Below, piece by piece: positions 5,114-10,100 of a stretch of 10,100 nucleotides of DNA. The notes beneath the pieces were generated by a model that ran no database searches, had not been told where the DNA came from, and saw nothing but the letters and a program-made list of their open reading frames with translations. Position 1 is the stretch's first letter. The number at the start of each line of letters is the position of its first letter. The stretch comes from an uncultured Spirochaetia bacterium (GTDB taxonomy: Bacteria > Spirochaetota > CALGPD01). Made by a program: the position numbers and the translations under genes. Location of the stretch: positions 1-10,100 of the forward strand of contig CALGPD010000110.1 in NCBI GenBank assembly GCA_937960625.1. The letters are read 5' to 3'.

Positions 5114-6214
5114 ATGAAATATTTTAAATGGTTAATCATGGGTATTATTTTAATATCAGCCGGATATATTTTTTTGCAGATTTATATAAGTAATATGCAA
5201 AAGCCTTTATATACATCTGGAAAAATTAAACCGCGAGTGGAAACCGGCAAAATTCAATTAAACATCCCGGGGCAAAGCCTTGAAAATAAAAACTTCTGGA
5301 AAGTAGATACAAATGTTTTAATATTTCATTTTTCAGCAGGCTCAGGTGAAGATGTTTTGATTATTCACGGCGGGCCCGGCCAGCCTCCTGTTCAGGAATG
5401 GAAAGGCCTGGAAAAATTGAAAAATAACTATAAGTTTCACTATTATCATCAAAGAGGGTGCGGAAAATCCACAAGGCCGATTAAATCGTTTAAGTCTAAG
5501 AATTTCATTAAAAACCGGGATGAATTATATTCTAAACTTGGAATTGAAACTCAACTATTAGACATTGAAAAAATACGAAGCATATTAAAAAAAGAAAAAA
5601 TTACAATTATCGGGCATTCTTTTGGAGCTTTTTTTGCCGTAATGTACGCAATTGAATTTCCGGAAAGGGTAAAGTCTTTAATATTAATTTCACCCGCTGA
5701 TGTTTTAAAAATGAACAAAAACAAAAAAACTCTTTTCGATTATATCATGCAAGTACTGCCCGTACAGATGAAAAACGAGTTTACCGGTTTTATAAAACGC
5801 TATTTTAATTTCGGTAAATTGTTCAAAAAAAACGAACAAGAGTTAATTGAGCAGAACAACGAATTAGGCAAGTATTTCTACGCTGCTTATAAAGAGAAAG
5901 AAAACAATTTAAATCCTGAATTAAATAATCCGGATTATACCGGTGGATTTATGGTCTACGCTATCTATCTTGGATTAGGCAGAAACGTTGATTACACAGA
6001 ATTTGTAAATAAGATAAAAGCCCCTGTATTAATAATTGCGGGGGAAAAAGATATTCTCCCTTTATCTACTTTTAAAGATTATAAAAACAATATATCTCAA
6101 TTAAAATTTATAGTTATCAAGAATGCCGGGCATTTTTCATATGAAGAAACCCCTGAACAGTTTTCTAATATAATAAATGATTTTTTAAGGGATAAAACCG
6201 GAATAAACAAGTAA
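5114..6214 (+). CDS. Membrane-anchored alpha/beta hydrolase, proline iminopeptidase-like
   Basis: I start at the ATG at 5114 (366 residues), because the GGAG at 5104-5107 is then a correctly spaced ribosome binding site; an in-frame TTG at 5102 would place that site inside the gene. Residues 5-25 form one N-terminal membrane segment, so the enzyme is probably anchored with its catalytic domain outside the cytoplasm. The S33/proline iminopeptidase pattern is clear: oxyanion motif HGGPG (85-89), HQRGCGKS (112-119, usually DQRG), nucleophile elbow GHSFG (167-171, Ser169), acid at Asp313 (GEKDILP) and His340 (NAGHFSYEE). A helical cap lies between about 200 and 290. The substrate could be a peptide, ester or amide. 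It is first in an operon with a PadR regulator (23-base gap) and a GyrI-like protein, suggesting an inducible role toward a small compound. Confidence 0.86.
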   Translation: MKYFKWLIMGIILISAGYIFLQIYISNMQKPLYTSGKIKPRVETGKIQLNIPGQSLENKNFWKVDTNVLIFHFSAGSGEDVLIIHGGPGQPPVQEWKGLEKLKNNYKFHYYHQRGCGKSTRPIKSFKSKNFIKNRDELYSKLGIETQLLDIEKIRSILKKEKITIIGHSFGAFFAVMYAIEFPERVKSLILISPADVLKMNKNKKTLFDYIMQVLPVQMKNEFTGFIKRYFNFGKLFKKNEQELIEQNNELGKYFYAAYKEKENNLNPELNNPDYTGGFMVYAIYLGLGRNVDYTEFVNKIKAPVLIIAGEKDILPLSTFKDYKNNISQLKFIVIKNAGHFSYEETPEQFSNIINDFLRDKTGINK

Positions 6215-6237
6215 TCATATATAAGGAAAATCATAAT

Positions 6238-6810
6238 ATGAAAAATAAAAATTTATCAACGGTTGAATATACTTTGCTTCAAATTATTAGAGAAAAAGAA
6301 GAAATATCCGGTTATGATATAAAAAAAGTTGTTGAACAGCGGCAGTATAAAAATTGGACTGATATAGGAAATACATCTATTTATAAAGGATTAAAAAAAA
6401 TTGAAGAGAAAAAATTAGTTGAATCAAGGTTTGATATAAAAAAACAAGGTAAAGGCCCTGTTCCTGTAAAGTTTTACTTAACTGAACAAGGATTAAAGGA
6501 ATTTGAATATTTAACTATTCAATTTTTATCAAACACACGTGAAAGGGACCGGAGATTCGACCTTGCGTTAGCAGGGTGTTCATATTTATCCAAAGAACAA
6601 GTAATAAACGCTTTAAAAATACGTATTGATTATTTGAAAGAAGCGGAAAAAAACATTGAAAAGCGTTATATGGAACAGGGAGGAGATAAATTGAATTCGT
6701 TTGTTCAGGCATTATTTGAACATCCCTTAGCTTTGATTACCGCGGAAATTAATTTTATAAAAGAATTAATCAATAACATCTTAAAGGAGAATAAAAATGC
6801 AAAAAATTGA
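6238..6810 (+). CDS. PadR family transcriptional regulator
   Basis: This 190-residue protein carries the PadR winged-helix domain at about residues 8-92. It has STVEYTLLQIIREKEEISGYDIKKVVE, the recognition region TDIGNTSIYKGLKKIEEKKLVES (41-63) and the wing to LTEQGLKEFEYL (81-92). The C-terminal part (about 100-190) is a coiled-coil-like helical dimerisation region of the Vir-like type. PadR proteins typically repress detoxification or efflux genes and release DNA when a phenolic or other small molecule binds. The start has AAGGA at 6223-6227. The gene follows the hydrolase by 23 bases and overlaps the GyrI-like gene by 14 bases, so all three are probably cotranscribed and controlled by this protein at the promoter near 5049-5078. 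Confidence 0.92.
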   Translation: MKNKNLSTVEYTLLQIIREKEEISGYDIKKVVEQRQYKNWTDIGNTSIYKGLKKIEEKKLVESRFDIKKQGKGPVPVKFYLTEQGLKEFEYLTIQFLSNTRERDRRFDLALAGCSYLSKEQVINALKIRIDYLKEAEKNIEKRYMEQGGDKLNSFVQALFEHPLALITAEINFIKELINNILKENKNAKN

Positions 6811-7411
6811 TTACAAAAAAGAAATGAAACATTTATACAAGCCGTCTAAAAAACAAGCCGATCAGGTAGAAATTAGCGCCATGAATTATTTAATGATTGA
6901 CGGTAAAGGCGATCCGAATACAAGCCAGGAATTTCAGGATGCAATAGCAACGCTTTATCCCGTTGCTTATGCTATAAAATTCTACTTTAAAAAGAATAAG
7001 GATATTGATTACGGTGTTATGCCTCTTGAAGGTTTATGGTGGGCTGAGGATATGTCTAATTTCAGCACTGATAATAAAGATGACTGGCTTTGGACGTTAA
7101 TGATTATGCAGCCAGAAATTGTAACAGAGGATATTTATAACCTGTGCCTTGATGAAGTTAAAACGAAAAAAGATTTGCCCTTCATAGATAAAATCCGGTT
7201 TGAAAGTTATGAAGAAGGATTAAGCGCGCAGATTATGCACGTTGGCCCGTTTTCCGAAGAAGGCCCTACTATCCGGAAAGTGCATGATTTTATTGAACAA
7301 AACGGATATAAATTGGCAGGCAAACACCATGAAATTTATTTAAAAGACATGAGAAAAACCGCGCCTGAGAAATTATTAACAGTTATCCGCCAGCCAATGC
7401 GCAAAGCGTAA
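6797..7411 (+). CDS. GyrI-like small-molecule-binding domain protein
   Basis: This 204-residue stand-alone GyrI-like protein resembles the COG4832 type. Residues 1-20 are a basic lead (KKEMKHLYKPSKK). The first subdomain includes MNYLMIDGKGDPN (29-41), FQDAIATLYPVAYAIKF (46-62), MPLEGLWWAED (75-85) and WLWTLMIMQP (97-106). The second has GLSAQIMHVGPFSEEGPTI (141-159) and the characteristic HHEIYLKDMRKTAPEKLLTV (177-196). GyrI-like domains bind hydrophobic or cationic ligands, and some stand-alone members have been reported to hydrolyse cyclopropanoid genotoxins such as yatakemycin. Whether this one binds, senses or hydrolyses is unknown. The start has AGGAGA (6785-6790) inside the PadR gene, with a 14-base overlap, indicating tight coupling with the regulator. 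Confidence 0.87.
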   Translation: MQKIDYKKEMKHLYKPSKKQADQVEISAMNYLMIDGKGDPNTSQEFQDAIATLYPVAYAIKFYFKKNKDIDYGVMPLEGLWWAEDMSNFSTDNKDDWLWTLMIMQPEIVTEDIYNLCLDEVKTKKDLPFIDKIRFESYEEGLSAQIMHVGPFSEEGPTIRKVHDFIEQNGYKLAGKHHEIYLKDMRKTAPEKLLTVIRQPMRKA

Positions 7412-7430
7412 AATTTGAGGATAAAAAAAT

Positions 7431-7490
7431 TGAAATATTAACTAATTCCTGAAATATTATTGACTTTTATAAGTATTTTGAAATATATTA
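7431..7490 (+). repeat. Three TGAAATAT(AT)TA-type direct repeats at the propeller-gene promoter
   Basis: TGAAATATTA occurs at 7431-7440 and again at 7450-7459. A third variant, TGAAATATATTA, is at 7479-7490 and overlaps the -10 box. Start-to-start distances are 19 and 29 bases, near two and three helical turns. They could be binding sites for a regulator, but the AT-rich background makes chance similarity possible. Confidence 0.35.
7460..7489 (+). promoter_or_regulatory. Promoter of the TolB-like propeller gene
   Basis: TTGACT (7460-7465), an 18-base spacer and TATATT (7484-7489) match the consensus well. Initiation would fall at about 7495-7497, only a few bases before the GTG at 7500, leaving practically no leader. 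This agrees with the absence of any ribosome binding site before the gene. Confidence 0.6.
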
Positions 7491-7499
7491 TTATGTAGT

Positions 7500-8387
7500 G
7501 TGAAAAATTTATTTATCAAGACCATAATAATATTATTAACGTGTTTAATACTTCAAAGTTCAAAATGTATTTCACCGGATTTGTCAAATTCAGGAAAAAT
7601 AGTTTTTCATAGTAATTTAGACGGTGATGGAGATATTTACATAATTAATGCTGATGGTTCAGGTCTAAAAAAACTCACATATAATACTGATATCGATTTT
7701 ATGCCGAGTTTTTCCCAGGATGGAAGCAAAATTGTGTTTATGAGCGACCGTCCAGCTCCTTCTGACGGGTCATCTGATTATGAAATTTACATTATGAATG
7801 AGGACGGTTCAAATGTAAAACAGTTAACTGATAATAGCTATATAGATAGTTCACCGACATTTTCTCCCGATGGGAAAAATATAATCTTTAAAAGAAATAT
7901 TTCTACAAAATATCAAATATTTATAATGGATATAGATGGAAGTAACGAAAAACAATTGACATTAGATTCTTATGATAAGGATTCTCCAAGTTTTTCCCAG
8001 GACGGACAGAAAATAATTTATATTAAATTACCTGATTATGAAATATATTCCATTAACATTGACGGAGAAAATGAAAAAAGGTTGACATGGGATGGGAACC
8101 ATGATAATGCTTCATTCTCGCCGGATGGAAGCAAGATTGTCTATAGTCGTAGTTTTAAAATATACACTATGAATCCTGATGGAAGCGGGGTAAGACAATT
8201 GACTACAGGAAGCGATAAATTTTTTCCTACCTATTCACCTGATGGAAATAAAATTGTTTTTTTATGGGATAAAGGTAACCCGCCAAACGAAATAGGTATT
8301 ATGAATGGAGATGGTTCTAACATTAAAATGCTGACAAATTTTGGCAGTGATTCAGGAGCACCGTGTTTTGCCGGTAAACCCAGATAA
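7500..8387 (+). CDS. Secreted TolB-like beta-propeller (PD40 repeats)
   Basis: This 295-residue protein has a signal peptide (MKNLFIKTIIILLTCLI) and then six WD40-like PD40 units filling the rest. The repeated strand-turn F-S-x-D-G-x-K-I-x-F is seen at 71-80, 121-130, 165-174, 206-215 and 245-254, with a partial first copy at SGKIVF (31-36). Each is followed by a blade strand such as DIYIINADGSGLKKLT (45-60) or EIYIMNEDGSNVKQLT (95-110). The arrangement matches the six-bladed propeller of TolB but lacks the TolB N-terminal domain, so it is not TolB itself. Cys15 and Cys23 do not form a standard lipobox, so a lipid anchor is doubtful. A GTG start is required to keep the signal peptide; no Shine-Dalgarno is present. 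It probably acts outside the cytoplasm as a binding scaffold; the ligand is unknown. Confidence 0.85.
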   Translation: MKNLFIKTIIILLTCLILQSSKCISPDLSNSGKIVFHSNLDGDGDIYIINADGSGLKKLTYNTDIDFMPSFSQDGSKIVFMSDRPAPSDGSSDYEIYIMNEDGSNVKQLTDNSYIDSSPTFSPDGKNIIFKRNISTKYQIFIMDIDGSNEKQLTLDSYDKDSPSFSQDGQKIIYIKLPDYEIYSINIDGENEKRLTWDGNHDNASFSPDGSKIVYSRSFKIYTMNPDGSGVRQLTTGSDKFFPTYSPDGNKIVFLWDKGNPPNEIGIMNGDGSNIKMLTNFGSDSGAPCFAGKPR

Positions 8388-8824
8388 AAGTTATTCCATT
8401 TCAAAGTTATGAATTAAACCGGATATGAGCGCTTGATAAGGCAAACCCTGCTGAATTATGCCGACCGGGAAGTTTCAAATCTAAAACGTTTTTTTATGAG
8501 TTCATTAATTTGGTGCGAAGTATTTATGAATGTTAAGTGATTTTTTATAAATTCAAAATGGGTGCGTCAAATTAATTGTTGCTCCCTTTCACAAAATTTA
8601 ATAAAAATAAAGCAAATTTAACGAAAAAGTTAAAAAACCGGTATAATTAAGATACTGCCCGGTTTTATAATTCTTTGCTAAGTAATTAGTTATAAGCAAA
8701 CAAATTTCGTTTTGAATAATATATTACATATATAACCGTGTGCAAAAGAAAAAAAATACAGAAAAACAAACATTTTTTGATTTTCCGTTATTTTGATATA
8801 TTAAAGAGATGGGCATAAAAGAAA
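8388..8824. other. Non-coding interval with a G+C-richer patch
   Basis: No gene is supported in these 437 bases. A patch at about 8418-8470 is richer in G+C than its surroundings. It contains CCGG at 8419-8422 and 8465-8468 and an inner GGCA (8440-8443) / TGCC (8459-8462) pair, so it could fold into a small structured RNA. Two frames stay open through it for about 40 codons, but without a start codon and ribosome binding site at the beginning. A terminator-like hairpin follows at 8634-8666. The rest up to the tRNA is AT-rich sequence in which I see nothing definite. Confidence 0.4.
8634..8666. terminator. Terminator-like hairpin AAAACCGG/CCGGTTTT
   Basis: AAAACCGG (8634-8641) pairs with CCGGTTTT (8659-8666), and an inner GTAT/ATAC pair extends the stem with a bulge. 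The four T residues on one strand and the A run on the other would allow weak intrinsic termination in both directions. It could stop transcripts from the propeller gene (247 bases upstream) and minus-strand transcripts from the tRNA side. The T-run is short, so efficiency is uncertain. Confidence 0.5.
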
Positions 8825-8910
8825 CGGAAAGGGCGGGATTCGAACCCGCGTTAGCGTTAACTAAACACGCTTTCCAAGCGTGCGCCTTCAGCCAGCTCGG
8901 CCACCTTTCC
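8825..8910 (-). tRNA. tRNA-Ser (anticodon GGA)
   Basis: On the minus strand the acceptor arms GGAAAGG and CCTTTCC pair over seven bases. The D arm has the GCC/GGC stem with a GG in the loop. The anticodon stem CACGC/GCGTG encloses the loop TTGGAAA, giving anticodon GGA at 8873-8875 (reads UCC and UCU). A long variable arm (TTAG/CTAA stem) is diagnostic of class II tRNAs, and the T arm GCGGG-TTCGAAT-CCCGC is canonical. The discriminator base is G (8825), as expected for serine tRNAs. The 3' CCA is not encoded (the next bases are TTT), so it must be added enzymatically. Confidence 0.97.
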
Positions 8911-8940
8911 TTAACAAGTATCTTATTCCAATTACGTTAG

Positions 8941-8969
8941 AATATAACACACATTTTTACACTTTGCAA
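8941..8969 (-). promoter_or_regulatory. Promoter of tRNA-Ser
   Basis: On the minus strand TTGCAA (8969-8964), a 17-base spacer and TATATT (8946-8941) lie upstream of the tRNA. Transcription would start near 8934 and give a 5' leader of about 24 bases for RNase P to remove. The position and spacing are as expected for a single-tRNA transcription unit. Confidence 0.6.
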
Positions 8970-9079
8970 CAAGAAAATTGATTTTATACCATGTTTTTTG
9001 TATAAGTTTTTAACCATTAACTATTTTTATAATCATTTTATCTTATTTCAGGCAGGATTTGCTGTAATTTTTTTATTCG

Positions 9080-9107
9080 TTGCTTTTATTCAACTTTGTG
9101 TTATTAT
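9080..9107 (+). promoter_or_regulatory. Promoter of the small secreted protein gene
   Basis: TTGCTT (9080-9085), a 16-base spacer and TATTAT (9102-9107) preceded by TGT give an extended -10 promoter. Expected initiation near 9114 leaves a leader of about 24 bases with the GGAG at 9129-9132. Confidence 0.5.
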
Positions 9108-9137
9108 AGGAAAACAACGTAATATTTTGGAGACAAC

Positions 9138-9608
9138 GTGAAAAAAATAAATATATCAATAATAATGTTTTTTTTAATAATATTAGCAAGCCGGTTTTCT
9201 TATTCATCTTATGTAAGAACCACAACGGGAGAGTATAGCAACAACCAAGTAAGCTTTAAGATAAGCTCGATGAGTGTATATAACGTGCGCCCGAGAAAGA
9301 GAGTATGGCATAGCGTAACTTTTTATATAAAAGCCCAAGCCGGATATAAAATTATGAATAATAGTTTTGTTAAGTTTGGTCGGAATATTATGCTGAAGTT
9401 TAAAGGTGAAAGCAAGGGTAAATACTATAAAAATGGATCAGTAAGAAAAGGTAGATATCTTTTTATGGGCGGGAAGGTTACGCTTGTGTATTTTGTATGC
9501 AAAAATAAAGACGATGTTTGTATAAGGAAAGAAATAAATTTCAGGGTGATGCACGATTTTAAATACAGTTCAGGTCGAATTCAAAAGTTTGTTCTGAAAA
9601 AAATATAA
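9138..9608 (+). CDS. Small secreted protein, possibly a DsbD N-terminal-like domain
   Basis: The 156-residue product starts at a GTG preceded by TTTTGGAG (GGAG at 9129-9132, five bases away). A signal peptide covers about residues 1-23 (NISIIMFFLIILA core, cleavage near FSYSS). The mature part is basic and strand-rich: VSFKISSMSVY, VWHSVTFYIKAQAGYKI, FGRNIMLKFKG, a glycine- and lysine-rich RKGRYLFMGGKVTLVYFV, then C121-KNKDDV-C128 followed by IRKEINFRV. The order of a strand, a Cys pair six residues apart and another strand resembles the immunoglobulin-like alpha domain of DsbD, whose two cysteines (C-x5-C) pass electrons in the periplasm. The resemblance is by eye and partial: the Pro-Pro after the second Cys is missing. 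It could be a redox or structural periplasmic protein. Existence as a gene is secure; function is not. Confidence 0.7.
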   Translation: MKKINISIIMFFLIILASRFSYSSYVRTTTGEYSNNQVSFKISSMSVYNVRPRKRVWHSVTFYIKAQAGYKIMNNSFVKFGRNIMLKFKGESKGKYYKNGSVRKGRYLFMGGKVTLVYFVCKNKDDVCIRKEINFRVMHDFKYSSGRIQKFVLKKI

Positions 9609-9647
9609 AACGGTTTTAATATAAATTTCTTAAAAAAATTATTAATC

Positions 9648-9675
9648 TTGATTTTTGTTTAAAGTCTGATATATT
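9648..9675 (+). promoter_or_regulatory. Promoter of the ferredoxin gene
   Basis: TTGATT (9648-9653), a 16-base spacer and TATATT (9670-9675) preceded by TGA form an extended -10 promoter. Initiation near 9682 gives a leader of about 50 bases ending in AAGGAGAG. The ferredoxin therefore seems to have its own promoter rather than depending on the gene before it. Confidence 0.6.
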
Positions 9676-9733
9676 GAACCGGAATTAGTTTTAAAGTTAA
9701 GTAATATAAAGTTTTTTTGTTAAGGAGAGCCTA

Positions 9734-9922
9734 ATGTCAAAAAAATTATACGTTGATCAAGAAAACTGTAGTATCTGTAAACTGTGTGTTGATGAATACC
9801 CTCAAAGTTTCCGCATGTCGTCAGAAGGCCCCGCGGAAGTATATAAAGCGGATAATCTTAGTCAAGAGGAAATTGATGATATTTTAGGCTTATGCCCTGC
9901 CTCATGCATACATTATGAATAG
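9734..9922 (+). CDS. Single-cluster [4Fe-4S] ferredoxin
   Basis: This 62-residue ferredoxin carries electrons in the cytoplasm. The cluster ligands are C12-SI-C15-KL-C18 and C54 in LCPASC, the pattern of monocluster ferredoxins. The position that would be the fourth cysteine of a two-cluster ferredoxin is Tyr22 (VDEYP), so a second cluster has been lost. C58, four residues after C54, is not needed as a ligand. The middle (QSFRMSSEGPAEVY) and the acidic helix NLSQEEIDDILGL are typical. The start has a strong AAGGAGAG ribosome binding site (9722-9729). The redox partner is not evident from the neighbours. The preceding gene encodes an exported protein and would not meet it directly. Confidence 0.93.
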   Translation: MSKKLYVDQENCSICKLCVDEYPQSFRMSSEGPAEVYKADNLSQEEIDDILGLCPASCIHYE

Positions 9923-9975
9923 TTTTATTTTGTGAAAATTAAATTTAAAGCACATACAGGTCGAAAGTAATAATA

Positions 9976-10012
9976 TAGAGGTATATTAAAACGGATATTC
10001 ATTATATCTCTA
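9976..10012 (+). promoter_or_regulatory. Hairpin abutting the ribosome binding site of the last gene
   Basis: TAGAGGTATA (9976-9985) can pair with TATATCTCTA (10003-10012) as ten consecutive base pairs with one G-U, around a 17-base loop. The AAAGG ribosome binding site at 10013-10017 begins right after the stem. It could affect ribosome access or mRNA stability. AT-rich composition weakens the case. Confidence 0.35.
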
Positions 10013-10024
10013 AAAGGTTACTTT

Positions 10025-10100
10025 ATGAAAAAAATTAAATTGTTTTTTATATTTATTTTCATTTCAAATATTACATTTGCGCAAATAAATACTGATATAT
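10025..10100 (+). CDS. Start of an exported protein (runs off the window)
   Basis: An ATG at 10025, seven bases after AAGG (10014-10017), opens a frame that continues to the window edge (25 codons). The product begins with a textbook signal peptide: MKKIK, a hydrophobic LFFIFIFISNI stretch, and a probable cleavage after TFA before QINTD. The mature protein is outside the window, so its family cannot be named. It probably enters the periplasm or outer membrane. Confidence 0.75.
   Translation, partial: MKKIKLFFIFIFISNITFAQINTDI

Noticed and set aside
6515..6712. Minus-strand frame inside the PadR gene
   Set aside because: It is antisense to a well-supported regulator and has no recognisable motif.
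8418..8540. Cyclic-di-GMP (GEMM-type) riboswitch or a 40-codon gene
   Set aside because: AAGGCAAACC at 8438-8447 resembles one GEMM segment, but the required GACGCAAAGCC-like segment is missing and no gene follows. The open frames lack a start codon with a ribosome binding site.
1..10100. Mobile elements, CRISPR arrays, prophage or toxin-antitoxin genes
   Set aside because: I looked for regularly spaced repeats, transposase or integrase motifs and small paired genes on both strands and saw none. The tRNA-Ser has no nearby integrase or duplicated 3' end to suggest an attachment site.

Overview
This is an AT-rich bacterial chromosomal window (roughly one third G+C by eye). Genes are compact, most have AAGGAG- or GGGGTG-like ribosome binding sites, and several promoters match the sigma-70 consensus. 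A CsgG-like secreted protein, a SanA/DUF218 protein, a peptidoglycan amidase with a lipoprotein-type signal and a TolB-like propeller all point to a Gram-negative-type envelope. A single-cluster ferredoxin and a DUF3795 protein fit an anaerobe. Candidates include Spirochaetes, Elusimicrobia and related uncultured lineages, but nothing here fixes the phylum. There are no insertion sequences, integrases, phage genes or CRISPR arrays.

Layout. 186-1859 (+): an envelope pair, a SanA-like DUF218 protein and a secreted CsgG-like domain fused to ankyrin repeats. 1880-2951 (-): D-aminoacyl-tRNA deacylase (dtd) and an isoprenylcysteine-methyltransferase-like membrane protein, separated by 175 bases holding three perfect inverted repeats. 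3091-3699 (+): a TetR regulator divergent from the methyltransferase-like gene. The shared region holds a near-consensus promoter and two TGAAC-N4-(G/T)TTCA operators 53 bp apart. 3782-4850 (+): a cysteine-rich DUF3795 protein overlapping an N-acetylmuramoyl-L-alanine amidase lipoprotein, behind a good promoter. 5114-7411 (+): a three-gene operon of a membrane-anchored alpha/beta hydrolase, a PadR repressor and a GyrI-like ligand-binding protein, with an inverted repeat inside its promoter. 7500-8387 (+): a six-bladed PD40/TolB-like propeller whose GTG start lies only ten bases past the predicted -10 box. 8388-9137: mostly non-coding, with a terminator-like hairpin and a tRNA-Ser(GGA) on the minus strand. 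9138-10100 (+): a small secreted protein resembling the DsbD N-terminal domain, a [4Fe-4S] ferredoxin, and the start of another exported protein.

Most of the window is ordinary housekeeping and envelope content. The two places that look like small self-contained circuits are the TetR/methyltransferase divergon and the hydrolase-PadR-GyrI operon. In both, a ligand-responsive regulator sits beside a protein that could act on or bind a small molecule. No wholly new system can be demonstrated from sequence alone.
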